Positions 47,868 to 59,112 are shown, numbered from the stretch's first letter. The stretch: 64,000 nt of DNA from Lophium mytilinum (GCA_010093605.1 MU004181.1:3502215-3566214); one strand, 5' to 3'. Program-made: numbers and translations. The notes: generated by a model not told the origin, from the sequence alone.

Positions 47868-49524
47868 CGTAAATGCGGCAAATTGTTTCGAACTAGCGCC
47901 TCATTTTTCTTGAGAGAGCGGCATTATTGCCGAACCCAGCCCCTACCAGCCTCAGCCAGCCTCGCGAAAAAAAGGGTGATCGACTCCAAGCTCCCGCCAA
48001 GCACATCACGCCGTTATTTGCAGTGCGGAGGATCTCCCCCCTTCCCCCCCTCTTTTCTCGGAGGTGGGATTCGGAACCGGTAAGGTGCATTTTCTGCCGA
48101 TTTGCCTTGTAGGGCAACACGCGGAAACGAAAACAAGATGAGAAAAGAAGGGGGGGCAAAAAACGGTCCCCCGGGCGGCTATCGCAGCCTTCTTGTTCGT
48201 AGATCTGTGGGTGCCCGGTTGATGGAAGATGGGGGCGATGGAGCTAGTATCCCGTTTTTTCCTTGGTTAAGAAAACGTAGACGTGACGGTTGGCTTTGTC
48301 TACTAAGCTAGCGTTTCTCGTAGCTTCAATTTGCGATGGCTCTGGAACTCTGGACTAAACTACTGGGACACCCCTTCTGCGAAAATCAAATTAAATCTGC
48401 CCTGGTTTTGATGCGATTGATGGGTGCAGGTCTATATCTTCAGGCGAGAAATGGGGGGTGCTTGTGAGACACAACCCCCCCACCACACAAAACTCCCCGT
48501 CGGTGAATTAGAGCGGGCGGGGAATTCTCCGTGGAGTGGAATGCCCAAAAAGGGCCCAGGCCAGACCCTGTCTAGCTTTTCTCTCGCAACTGTATGTAGA
48601 TCGGGGCTGGCTCGCTCGCTCGCATCTGCCCATCGGCTAAGCATGGGGTTCGCAGTATCTGTCAAAGCCCCGTTTTCCATCAATCAAGCGATCAGTATAG
48701 TCGCCGTAGCCCCCCCATGACATCTCCGTGACATCTTTCGTGCAATGCAGGAGTCCGTTTCCTGTCGCCAGCCCTAGACGTCGCCTAGACCACCATTTCA
48801 GCCCTGTGGTACGCCTGAAACTAGCCCTCTTTTCTCGCACGCATTGCACAAGGGTCTACTGTGTTGTCCCCATTCCAGGGCACGCACGACGACGGCGATC
48901 AGGTACAAAAACGATTTACCAGCAGAAAAGGTGCATCAGATGACGAAAGTGAGGCTGCGCGTAGCCGAAGACGTTTGTTTGTTCGAGAGCGGCTAAAGCA
49001 AAGAGAAACTACTAACGGTGGGTACACACACATGCGCACGTCTCTCTGTGTCCAAAAGCGGCCCGAACCGAAACACCAACACACCTGGCGACACAAGAGG
49101 TGCCCGAAGCGCCCCCCCAAGTCCAACCTGACCCGGCAACCTGCCACCTAGCAATCCCCACCCCCCTAGTTGCTCCATCCCAGGCCCTTAAGAGCAGTTC
49201 AATAAGGAAGAAAAAGAACAAAGAGTAAGCAAAGTAGGGAGAATCTCGTGGGCCGCGCGCGTACCAAAGGCCCCGCTTTCAGGAAAGGGGAACCAGGAGT
49301 TTGCGCGACCAGTATTCATTTCCGGACTAGAGAAAAAGCAAAACAAGGGTAGTTAGTAGACAACGCTTGGATAACGTATGAGAATGAAACATGCCCGAGA
49401 AAGAGGCGCTAAGAAGATGAGATAAGAAGATGGTTAGTAATAATAGAAGGCCCGCGTGAGCAGTTATTCGTCTTTTTTATAGAGGAAAGAATGGAGAGCG
49501 TATAGAGGCACACATAGTGCTTGC
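47868..49524. other. Intergenic, no supported gene
   Basis: 3' flank of the PXA gene and of the CENP-B-type gene. Overlapping short frames without motifs. Runs of C/G (CCCCCCACCACACA at about 48478) and purine tracts occur. No RNA gene recognised. Confidence 0.5.
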
Positions 49525-49923
49525 TCAGCCGATTGAAAGGCTAAAGAAAAAAAGAAGAAGGGTTGGAAATAGTAAAACAGAAAACAACAGACAAGAAAGT
49601 CCCATGAAACGATAGCCACAACGTCCGAAAATATGCCGCCCAAAGTGTTGCGAGGATGATGTGAATGATGCTGATGCTGCCGCTAACCAATGACCGTAGT
49701 GTGCGCCGTCAACGGTTATGAGGGAATGATGCAAGCTCCAGAGTTCCCAAAGTCCAGCCGGTTGTAGATGTAGATGTAGATGTAGATGAGATGTGGCCCC
49801 TCGCTTCCTGAATCCAAGCTCTTCCCAAATCCGTTTCTCCTGGATCAATAGAACACCCAGTCCGAACCCATAACAGAAACCCCAGAACACGATACGACCA
49901 GTCCAATTAGGACTCTTAGACAT
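49525..49923 (-). CDS. Possible small membrane protein (hypothetical)
   Basis: An ATG 25 bp after the stop of the CENP-B-type gene, same strand, opens 132 codons. The start reads MSKSPNWTGRIVFWGFCYGF followed by LGVLLIQEKRIWEELGFRKRG, which looks like a short protein with one membrane segment and a charged tail. The later part is less convincing: an (ATCTAC)n microsatellite encodes a His-Leu repeat, and the C-terminus is a hydrophobic run from a poly-purine/pyrimidine tract. The real protein, if any, may be spliced or end earlier. It could equally be a chance frame in the 3' UTR of the upstream gene. I do not recognise a family. Confidence 0.35.
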   Translation of the reverse strand: MSKSPNWTGRIVFWGFCYGFGLGVLLIQEKRIWEELGFRKRGATSHLHLHLHLQPAGLWELWSLHHSLITVDGAHYGHWLAAASASFTSSSQHFGRHIFGRCGYRFMGLSCLLFSVLLFPTLLLFFFSLSIG

Positions 49924-49948
49924 CTCGAAGACTTTGTAGCATTCTCAG

Positions 49949-51675
49949 CTACTCCACCTTCCTCACTGCATACTCTTGCTCGGGAATTCGATGCAGTCCT
50001 CCCGGCAAATGCTCTCCCTGCCTCTGCAATTTCAGCTTCTCCATCAGCTTGCCAATGGTCATGTAATCCTGGGGCTCCACGAAGCCGGTTGGCTGATGCT
50101 GGAAGAAGTTCATGACAAGCTCAAGAGCCCGTCGAGCGTCTTCTTGAGACGGTGAAACCGGTGAATTATTCTCCGGACTCATCGGAGACGAATGCTGTCT
50201 CTGCTGGCCGACTGGGAGCACAGCTGGTACGGGTGGAGGCTGCATTGAGCTAGTCACAATCTGTGCCTGCGAGGTTTGCATAGCGTCGTCCATGCCGCTC
50301 AGCGATTGCATCTCCGACAACGGAGATTCGAGGGCGGTGCTGCTGAGGAACTTCGGCGTCATTGGTTCTGATGATGGCGGTGGCGACATATACTGCTCCA
50401 CACCGACAAGCATCGGGAATGTCTGGCTTCGAGGTCGTTGGAAATTACTGCTTCCTGGTTGTCCTCTCGCCTGCTGTGAAGGCATAAATGGGCTTGGTCC
50501 ACACGCCGAGTCTGGAGTGAAGAACGGCGAAGTAGGGCTGGTAGGTCCTGCCGAGAAGGATGAAGGAGCAGTGTCAGTGAAAACACTCGAAAGAGACGTA
50601 GTACTCTGCGAATGGAACGGTCGATGGCCGTTCGTATAGTCAATGAAGCTGTCCGGGCTGTCCGTTTTTAGGTTCTCCTGGCTTTTCGAGGCTGACATGG
50701 TGAGAGGCGAAGGCGCCCCACTCGGCGATATTGGAGAGATGCCGCTGGGCGTCTGTGAGCTGGACGGTGGGTTCGAGTGACCTTCTGATTCTTCCGCTAT
50801 TGAGTTCTTTCGAGACTTCGCACCCATGAGATTGTTCTTCTGCTTGAATTTTTCGAGCCAGCTGGTACTGTTGGCCTTGAGGTGGCTGTCTGAGTTGCCG
50901 ACTGTCGTCGCAAAGAACCGCGCTTTCTCCCTTATCATGGCATCATTCAAAGGAAGGCCTTGCTTCTGGTGATTCCGGGCCCAGTTGGACAGGGCCCTTT
51001 CGATGTCTGGAAACTTGCCTTTGGATCTCTTCACAGGCGAGCGGCTGCCGTCGTCCTGGTAGAGGTATTTCTCCTTCTGCCGCAGGACTTTGGACACAGT
51101 ACTATACAGCACAATCAACAAATGCAACACCGTTAGATTAATAGTTCAAGTACCTTCTTTCGACACCGAACATAGCTGTCCTTCTGTCAGCTCGGACGAT
51201 TCTGCAAGATGCTTGGGCACTTACCTCCAATCTCTGTCTGCTTGACCGTTGGGTGCTCTTCATGATAGAGACACATTCGCCTCCGATCCGAGTCGGTCAG
51301 AGTCTTCCTTGGGGTCGAGGTGCTGTGCGAGCGGGTCGAGGTCGCTGACACAGGCGTCGCCGACGCAGGCGTGATGGGGACGGGCGCAGTGGGATACACT
51401 GGGGCGACATAGCTCGAGTTGCTCGTCAACATGCTCGGCCATTGAGGCATGATCAAGGGCTGCAGCTGCTGGTGCGTCGTCCTGGGCGGATGCATCTGGT
51501 GAGCTGAATACATGGGCTCCATGGGCAGCGGGGTGAAGGCGAAGCCATTGTACTCCTGGACGGGCGACTGATGCTGCGAGTGAGAGTAGGCATTGGAGTC
51601 GACCCATTGGGCATTGGGGTCGTGGTATCCAGGCTCCTGATGGTGTTGCTCGTGCTCCATACCCATCTGGCTCAT
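49949..51675 (-). CDS. CENP-B-type HTH DNA-binding regulator
   Basis: Exons 51675-51225, 51175-51154 (22 nt) and 51101-49949 give 541 residues. The N-terminus is Gln/His/Pro-rich. A pipsqueak-type HTH (TLTDSDRRRMCLYHEEHPTVKQ, continuing EIGAMFGVERSTVSKVLRQKEKYL across both introns) is followed by a CENPB-type DNA-binding domain (FPDIERALSNWARNHQKQGLPL, DAMIREKARFFATT, WLEKFKQKNNL). The micro-exon encodes exactly the turn AMFGVER, which fixes the splicing. The C-terminal half is Ser/Pro-rich with SP/TP phosphorylation motifs. There is no DDE transposase domain, so this is a domesticated regulator like fungal RfeD/Abp1-type proteins, not a transposase. Target genes unknown. Confidence 0.88.
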
Positions 51676-53279
51676 GTCGGCAGCAGGCTCAATGCAAGAT
51701 TGCGCGCGGTCGACCGTGCTATCTGGGAGTCCGTGTTTAGATGTCTGGCAATGGGGGTGGCAAGGCGGGCATTTGCGCCCAACGGTCGTGTGCCTGGACT
51801 AGAGGGAGCTCGTTGTCGGCAGCGTGCATGCATGCATGAGAAGGTGCTGTTCCTGACGAAGCGAAACGCACTGTACCACGCGGAGGGGGGGCAGGCGGAT
51901 GGGTGGGCGACACAAGGGGAAACGAAACGAGGCTCGGGCCCAGCTGGGGGCAACGACGTCCTTTTGCAGCACTGGCAGCACTTTGCAGCACTGGCGGGCA
52001 GCAGCAGGTGCGACGGCGGAGACTCTGGGAGTAGATGATGCAGGACGGCGGAGCGTAGCGGGCGGCGAGGTAGCTCTGGCGGGACGGGTGAAGCGGGAGG
52101 GACCGTAAGGTAGATGCGCAGCAAGAGGACCGTTTCGAGCTCCGCAAAAGCCCCGTTCTGCCCGTCGACGACGCCGTGAGCGAGCCGTGGGCGCCGCGGA
52201 CAGGGCTCTGCTGCTCGCATGGAGCTGGGGCTTGAGCAGCAGTAACGGCTCCGTCTGGGGGTGAGTGCACGGCGCCGATGGTGGCAGCTCGCACACGCCC
52301 TGGACAGCCAGGAAGCCGGCCTCGAGATGGGCCTCTCGCCGAAGCGACGCTGGGCACGGCGGCCACAGAAAGGCGGCCGCCAGTGGTGGAGCCAGCGCCA
52401 GCAGCGACAAATCGGGAGCCCAGGCGGATATGGTGGCACTCGGGGCCTGTCAAGCTGCTTGCACGGGGGCTCCACGGCTGCTCATCCTGCTCATCGCAGG
52501 CAGCTCAAGCCCAGGACCTGCTGGAACGGCATCCCCCAGCACGCACCACGGCCCCAGAGCGGCCGCCGTCCGACGTCCCTGGCCCGCCGGCTAAGGTCAC
52601 TTGGTACCCCAGCGGCATGCCCTGTCTGCCGTGCGCGCAGAGTGGCAGTCGTCGATAGTGCCATGGTGCGGTCGCGGCGCTGGGTGCTCGTCGCCAATGG
52701 GCGCCCTCACTGGTCAGGTACCGGAGCGCAGCCACGCCGCATGGCCAGGGCGTGGGAGGCATGCTGGAAGCGTGCTCTGCGTGTGGAGCGGCAGCGTGGG
52801 CGTGAGCGTGTTGGAGTCGTCGGGCTGTTGGGGCTGTTCCCAGGTTGGAGGAGCGCTGGAGGCATGTTGGAGCGGCGTCTGCGGGCTGAAACGCATGCCG
52901 ACATCGCTGCGTCTTGGCCGTCGAAGCCACCGAGACATTTTAGGTTTGAGCTTCAGACGGGGACTTCGGCAGCCACTCACACGCGCCTCCTCGGCGGAGT
53001 CGACAGGGAGGCACCTGGCGAGGCCCCATTTAGCGCTCCGTCACCACCAACGAGGCGCTGCGCCAGGGCCTGTCATCCTAACTCTCCGACGAAAACTGCC
53101 GCCTCCAGCCAATCAGTCGCGCAGACAGGGAAAAAGGGCGTGAAGGCGATCGACGCATTTTCTGCATTTCCGAAATAGCACGCGAAAAACAATAACGGGT
53201 GAGACCATCCCAATCGCACCGCTCACTTTTCGAGACACCCGCCCGCGTGGGCAATCAAGCTCCGTGCAAGCTTCACTGT
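51676..53279. other. GC-rich upstream region, no supported gene
   Basis: Very GC-rich, with overlapping frames on both strands (up to 305 codons at 52261-53178 plus). The frames are low-complexity Arg/Ala/Gly/Pro, have no domain, and overlap in at least four registers, so they are read as chance. The first few hundred bases are the promoter/leader of the CENP-B-type gene. The transposon starts at its right end. Confidence 0.5.
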
Positions 53280-53869
53280 ATTATAGCGGTTTTTCTCCCT
53301 TACACACCTCCGTGCTAACACCCCCCCGGATGAGGCCTAGCGGCCTCGCACGGGCGTAACGCCTATACAAATTGAGGTTAGCCGCGTATTTAGTGTACAA
53401 GGAATATAGCAAGAGGGTCCCTGTAGTTTAGCTAGCTAAATAGGGCAATATTAACGGGATTTTTAGCTAAGGTTCCGCGGCTAAAAAATTACTACCTAGA
53501 AATTATTTTTTTAAGGTTTTTTATAAATATAAGTAATAATAAGTTTAATAATAGGTTTCTACTACTCTAGGTAGCTTTAAATTAATAGGAAGCTTAACTC
53601 TATAAGGCTTAGTGTAGTGTTAGAGCCCTAGATAGGCATATACACTTCTAAATACCTAATTTTAAGTAGAATCTTAATAATATAGATAAGGAGGTTTACT
53701 ATTAAGAGACTTAGTAAGTATATATATAGTAGGGCTGCATAGCCTTACTATTAAGCTATTACAGCCTTTCTATTTTAATGCTGTAGCTAATAGTTTATTA
53801 GGTTCCGCCTGTATAAAATCTAATATTTAGCACCTATATTATTTAATATAGATAAAAAGATAAGGTTTA

Positions 53870-54690
53870 ATATATACTCCGCCACGCCCGAAAAAGTAAT
53901 ATATACTGTAGCTAAGCGCCTAGTATACCTAGAGAGGTACTACTTGCACATAATGCGCATGGGGCGCAGTAGATTCTAGATATTAGAGGTTTTTAATAGC
54001 TTAATTAAGCGGCTATATAATAAGTAGAAGGACCTACTATATTAAAGGCCTTAGCTTAATAAGTATATAACGCTTAAGAGGTATACTAGAGCCCTTAAGA
54101 GGTAGGGCTATAGTAGAGGTAGAGTATAGAGCTCTATAGATAGTACTTTTTTTAGGTTTTATAGGCCTAAGGATAGTTAATACTAGCTTACTATATACTC
54201 TAGATATTATAAAGGAAATAGACTAAAATATTAGTCTATTATAATACTAGATGGGCTCGCCTCTTATATCTTTCTATCCTTTCTAGCGCTAAGTAATAAT
54301 TAGAACATCTATTTATAGTTAGGAGTAATTAAGAGGCTCTAGAACCTCTTTATTAGTAGGCCCGTGTTGTATTTATATAGTAATAATGCGTACTAAGAGA
54401 GCTATAGATATATTCCTCTATAGAGCAATTAGAGAGGGTTTAGATAGTTAAGCTATAAGTAACTATAGTTAAATTATAAGCTTAGCAGCGCTAGAATTAT
54501 AGTAGAGAATACCTTTAGAAAGATTAAATAGCTATTTATATATAATTACCTTAAATAGAGCCTCTAGTATAGTAGCTAGCCGCTTACCGCATATTTTATA
54601 GTGTTAGTACTCTTCTATAATATTTTAACGTGCCTCTAGAGCATAGTAGATCTAATTATAAAGCGGTTTAATTATAAGCCGCTGTCTATA
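53870..54690 (+). pseudogene. Decayed DDE_Tnp_4 (Harbinger-type) transposase
   Basis: Read in one main frame, the plus strand shows the landmarks of the Harbinger transposase family in the right order, broken by TAG/TAA at positions where CAG/TGG/CAA-type codons would be expected: a helical start (ATPEKVIYTVAKRL), SSIDSTFFRFYRP where the family has a GxIDGT...RP motif, ILDGLAS (family PDGLxS), LYLYSNNAY (family YGDxAY, second Asp region, here changed to Asn), and SSARIIVENTFRKIK (family RxxVExxFGxxK, with the third acid Glu). The many stops mean it is dead. Motif assignment is by eye. Confidence 0.65.
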
Positions 54691-54899
54691 GAGAAGTATC
54701 TTAGTATAGGTATAGTAGAAGATAGGCCTAAGAATAAGGCTATAGAAAATAGGTAGTATGCAGGAAACGGGTTATATATAGAAAAATAGGTAGTATATAG
54801 AAAGTAGATAGTTTCTAGGCTATAGAATAGAATAGAAGTATTAAAATTACACTAGTATATACTAATAGCCTCTTAGTAATTTACTTAATTTAAACTCTA

Positions 54900-56200
54900 C
54901 TAATAAGAACGCATAGATTCTCGCTAAACCTGCTACTGCCTACTATTACCTAAACCTTATTCTTGCACCTGCCTAGCTTAGCAGCTACTAATTAGTTAGA
55001 TTCTCTTATTAAGGCTCTTTTAATATACTTAAACCTAACCTTCTATACTAACCTACTACCCGTTCTATCTACCTCTACGCTTTAATAGCTGCCTTATTAT
55101 CGCCTATAGGTTATTATTTACCTTCTACTACTTAGTACGGTCCTTCTATATCTTCTAGTAAAGTCCTGCAATATTGGCCGGCCTAGAAACTATCCTCTTA
55201 TAAAGTTTAAGCTTACGGCGCCTTATTTCTAGTTCCTTCTTTCTCTCTTTATATTAGATAGCCTCTTAAGACGCTATAGCATTAAAATAGTAGTTAAATA
55301 GCTAGTTTATAGCCTCTATAGAATACTAAGTATCTACTACAGCTTAATAGTAAGAAGTATCTAGGTTTATACTAGTATATAGCACTATACGTCTCTCTCT
55401 ATTCTCTTTCTCTTCTCTCTTCCTCTTTACCACGCGCTAGAGGCAGCTAATAGCTACCTTATTCTTCTCTTTCTTCTTTCTATTAAGCTCCTCCGTTAAT
55501 TTCTTTTTATCTAAAGCCTTCTTATTTACTATAGTAATAATATTATTAACTCGCGCATTAAATTAATCCGGATTCTTACGCCCCGTGCCCTTATTCCGGC
55601 CTATAAGATAGGCCTCTTAGTAGCCTATCTAGCTCTTAAGAATCTTTAGGCTGCCGTTCTTATATATACTGTTCTTGGCGCTAAAGATTATTTAATAGAG
55701 ATAGGACAGTTTAAAACCTAGTTTCTTTTTATACTTAATTATTATATTCTTATAAAATAACTTATTTAAAGTAGCCTTTATATATAACTCTTTGCGGGCA
55801 ATAAAGAGAGTAGCTATATTAAGCTAGAGGCCTTTATTCTATTCTATAGACTTACTATGCGTCTTCTACTTACCTCTACTATTTATATAGAACTTATAAA
55901 TTTTACTAGTAATTAGGGCAACGTTCTTATCTATAGGTGCCTTAGTGGCCTTCCTAGAGGCTACTTATTTCTTTAGCGCTACTATTTTAGTAGGGGTAGA
56001 AGAAGGTATATTCTTCTTATTATTCTCCTTATTATTATTATTATCTATTATTATAGGCTTATTCTCTCTATTTTTCTTAGCCTTGCTATTATCCTCTATA
56101 GCCTTCCTATTCTTCTTTCTCTTCCTCCGTGGTGTAGCCTTTCCTTTACCCTTTAGCGCGGCTACTTCCGTAGCTTAAGGCGCGCCTAGTTCTATAGCCT
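54900..56200 (-). pseudogene. Second decayed gene of the transposon, opposite strand
   Basis: The minus strand has a long, mostly open register broken by few TAG/TAA codons. It encodes a Lys/Asn/Glu-rich stretch, then blocks such as KFYINSRGKQKTHSK, QLNIATLFIARKELYIKATL and GRNKGTGRKNPD, and ends with a basic coiled-coil-like region (LDKKKLTEELNRKKKEKNK). I do not recognise it. Harbinger elements commonly carry a second, DNA-binding protein; this could be that protein, although no Myb/SANT repeat is visible. Exact limits are uncertain. Confidence 0.4.
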
Positions 56201-56542
56201 GCGGCGCGCGCGGTTCTATAATTAAAACCGGCGGCAATAAAGCTATTATAATAGGCGGCTGTAAGGGTGTTAATATAGTAGTTAACTATAGAATATACTA
56301 AAGAGAAACTAGATAAGTTTAATACATCTTATAATACAGCGGCAGTATTAGAGCTAGTAAGCTCGCAAGTATTAAAGTAATAGGCGATAAAGCAATTATA
56401 TATACTTTTAGCTAACTATTATTATAGTATAGTTGCAGCGCGTACTACTATTACCTCTATAGAGAACTTAAATTCTATAGCGCAATGTTATATATATTAT
56501 AATACTTATAGCCCGTGCTATTATAGAGTAGAGGGGGCCTAC

Positions 56543-56626
56543 AGGCCTAAGGCTAAGAAGGCTTATAGGCCTAAGGTTAAGGAGGCCTATAGGCCTAAGG
56601 CTAAGGAGGCTTACGGGCCTAAGGTT
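56543..56626 (+). repeat. 24-bp tandem repeat inside the transposon
   Basis: Three and a half units of AGGCCTAAGGCTAAGGAGGC plus TTAT. In the plus-strand frame each unit encodes eight residues (RPKAKEAY), a Lys-rich repeat, so it was probably part of a coding region. Units differ mainly by C/T changes. Confidence 0.8.
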
Positions 56627-56896
56627 ATTAGCTAAAAGGTGCAGGAGAATTATATACCGGCCGCGTAAGATAGAGAGGGGGTAATTAGGTATCTATAGGT
56701 ATATACGGGTTATACCCTATATATAGTAGCTAGTTTAGATTATTTAAATTACTATAATAACTTATACTAATAAAACTATAGGTATAAATTAGAATAGTAT
56801 ACGCAACGCGTTAATACGCGATACATCTAATGTTAATTCTACCTATACGCTAAGCTACTACACCCTCCTTCTAAACCTTATACGGCGATTATTAAG

Positions 56897-56935
56897 GTGT
56901 AGTAAGTACTACACTAAGTGTAGTGCTTACTACAC
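56897..56935. repeat. Near-perfect 39-bp palindrome near the transposon right end
   Basis: GTGTAGTAAGTACTACACT, one central A, then its complement with a single mismatch (18 of 19 pairs). It lies about 170 bp inside the right end. It could be a subterminal transposase-binding site or a relic of two facing arms. Shorter versions of ACTACAC occur next to it. Confidence 0.8.
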
Positions 56936-57111
56936 TCCACACTGTTTATAAAGGAATTGTGTAAGCCATCTTATTTCCGTACTAACGCGTTAAATTAGTG
57001 GCGTACAGGGGCCTCAACACCAACCTTTCCTCTCACGGGCGCGCTAGGCCGTGCGGGGCCGTGCGGGAGGTGTGGCAGCGGAGGTGTGTGAGGGAGAAAA
57101 ACCGCTATATT

Positions 57112-57464
57112 TCCTATTGCGGCCGATGCTGCCCGTTTGCTAGCTGATCGAGCAAGGCCGTTGCCCGTATCGTGCGGGAGCGACGGCGCAGCCAGAGAGC
57201 TGCCCCAGAGCCGATCCGCGTGGACGCTACGCCGGCCGGAATGAGCGTGCTGGTGCGGATGCAAATGCCATTGGTGCCGCCGCGGACCACTCCTCCACCT
57301 TTGCTTGCAAGTGCCAGGGGTCCTCGAGATTCGAGCTCCCTCGTGACGCAGTTGGGGACTGATACGAGAATGAGACACTCGATAGCATCCTTCACGTCCG
57401 TCCATCGCGCCACTAGCAAATCGTCCTTTTGGCAGGCCGCGATGGGTGCCGCGAGTCGCGCTCT
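57112..57464. other. 3' flank of RBG1, no gene
   Basis: GC-rich sequence between the transposon and the stop codon of RBG1. Open frames here on both strands have no motif. It probably holds the RBG1 3' UTR. Confidence 0.5.
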
Positions 57465-59112
57465 TCAGCGTTTGACGATCGTTACTGGTTGCGCCTGCCG
57501 TTAGCCAAGAGATAGACCGAGATAGCCTGCGTTGGTGTTGCACTTACTGATGTCCTCGTCCGCAAGCTCATGGGCCAGTCCCACGCGCTGCGGCTGGTGC
57601 TTGACCGACTTGCCGTACACTATTGCGTGCTTGAACGTATCGAGGATCGTCTTGTGGATCGAATTACACTGCAGATGTCAGTCAATACTCCTAATTCTTC
57701 CCGGACCGAGGGAAACTAACAAAGTCCTCCACCGTGCAAGCCGTAGACCGCAGCACCACTGGAGCAGTGTAGTCGGGCATCTTCCCCTTGGGCTTCGTAT
57801 AGATCCGGCGCAGCGTCAGCTTCTCCCACATCTGCTCCATCAATTCGTCGACGTTCCACCCGTGCTCCGAGCTGATCGGGCAGGCATTCGGGATGCGGTA
57901 TAGCAAGTCGAGCTCCTCGATAGAGATTGCGTCGATTTTGTTTAGCGCATAGATCACGGGAATGTAGCTTCTGCTTTTGGCCTCGAGAACATCGATCAAA
58001 TCGTCGACCGTCGCATCACAACGAATCGCTATGTCGGCGGACCCAATTCGATACTCGGACATGACCGCTTTGATCTCCTAGAAGACATGTTAGATTGGCC
58101 ATGGGTCCATGGGAGGGAGACAAGACGAATGGCACCCACGTCATGGCCGATATGTGTCAGCTGTACAGTGCTGGTGATGTTGATACCGCCCTTGTCCTTC
58201 TTTCTGAAGTGGATGTTGGGAGGCTGCTTGTTGATCCTGATCCCAAAGCCTTCCAGTTCGGCCTCGATGACGCGCTTGTCGGTAAGTGGTTTGTTGACGT
58301 CCAGCACGATGAAGATCAGATTGCACGTCTTTGCGACTGCGATAACCTGTCGACCACGACCTTTGCCGTCCTTTGCACCCTGGATGATACCGGGAAGATC
58401 GAGCATCTGGATCTTGGCACCATTATATAGGACCTGGCCTGGCACGGTCGTGAGCTATACAATCGTCAGTGGTAGTAACTTGGGGGTCGTGATGGATGCG
58501 GTACAGTTGTGAACTCGTACGCAGCAGCTACAGTCTGTTAGCATGTTTGGGTGAACAGTTTGCGAGCGTGACGCAAACTTACCTTCCGAGTGTTGACCGG
58601 TCAATCTGCTCATCAACGTACTCTTTCCCACAGAGGGGAATCCGATAAACCCACTAGCCTCAGGTCAGCCTGATTCGAAACAGCAAAGCTCATGCTAGGT
58701 AGACATACACGCTGGCAACGCCGGTTCTTGCGACATCGAAGCCAACTGTATAATTCGTGAGACACAGCTCTTGTCCGGACCAGAAGCCGCAACATACCGC
58801 CAGCTCCTCCTCCGCTAGACGTCGGGGTCAGCAGTTCGCGTTTGAGCTTCGCCAGCTTTGCCTTGAGCATTCCTGTTTCTCAACTTAGATCGTGGCCGAC
58901 GGAGACTCGGGGAGTATGGCGTACCAAGATGGAAAGAGGTCGCCTTGTTCTTTTGCGTCTTGGCCATCTAAATCGGGGTCAAACGGGGGTTCCAGCGGGG
59001 ATTTGGAAGAGCTCACTTCGGCCTCGATATCCTTGATCTGTCGGACGGCATATTAGTGATGGAGTGCAAGCATTGGCTCGAGGCATCGTACCTTATCCAC
59101 GGTGGTCGACAT
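57465..59112 (-). CDS. RBG1: DRG-family GTPase Rbg1
   Basis: Translation-associated GTPase (human DRG1). Eleven exons: 59112-59092, 59037-59017, 58967-58925, 58872-58798, 58745-58709, 58653-58583, 58527-58505, 58454-58140, 58077-57721, 57668-57548 and 57484-57465, giving 367 residues (yeast 369). [24 protein letters not shown] and [16 protein letters not shown] form the N-terminal helix; G1 is GFPSVGKS at about 70-77, G3 is DLPG in [19 protein letters not shown], and G4 is NKID. A TGS domain ends with the usual [14 protein letters not shown]. Four exons are only 20-23 nt. Every join is in phase, which makes this one of the most securely spliced genes here. It normally acts on ribosomes with partner Tma46. 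Confidence 0.95.

Larger units (their letters stand above)
53283..57108. mobile_element. Decayed PIF/Harbinger-like DNA transposon (3.83 kb)
   Basis: Ends are inverted repeats of more than 30 bp: left ATAGCGGTTTTTCTCCCTTA (continuing CACACCTCCGTG) and right the complement of ATAGCGGTTTTTCTCCCTCA (continuing CACACCTCCGCT). The 3-bp ATT lies directly outside both ends (53280-53282 and 57109-57111), as for PIF/Harbinger insertions; a TA duplication one base inward is the alternative reading. The interior is AT-rich, full of TA dinucleotides and stop codons, a RIP-like pattern, in contrast to the GC-rich flanks. It carries a decayed DDE transposase (plus strand) and a second decayed gene (minus strand), listed separately. 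Confidence 0.8.

Noticed and set aside
52261-53178. 305-codon plus-strand frame upstream of the transposon
   Set aside because: At least three other frames are open over the same bases; there is no domain and composition simply reflects high GC.
55945-56178. 77-codon hydrophobic plus-strand frame in the transposon
   Set aside because: It is the antisense of the Lys/Asn-rich minus-strand decayed gene; the hydrophobic run is the mirror of that composition.
53283-57108. Tc1/mariner reading of the large element (TA duplication)
   Set aside because: TA also flanks the ends one base inward, but the decayed transposase motifs and the matching ATT triplets fit Harbinger better; kept only as an alternative.
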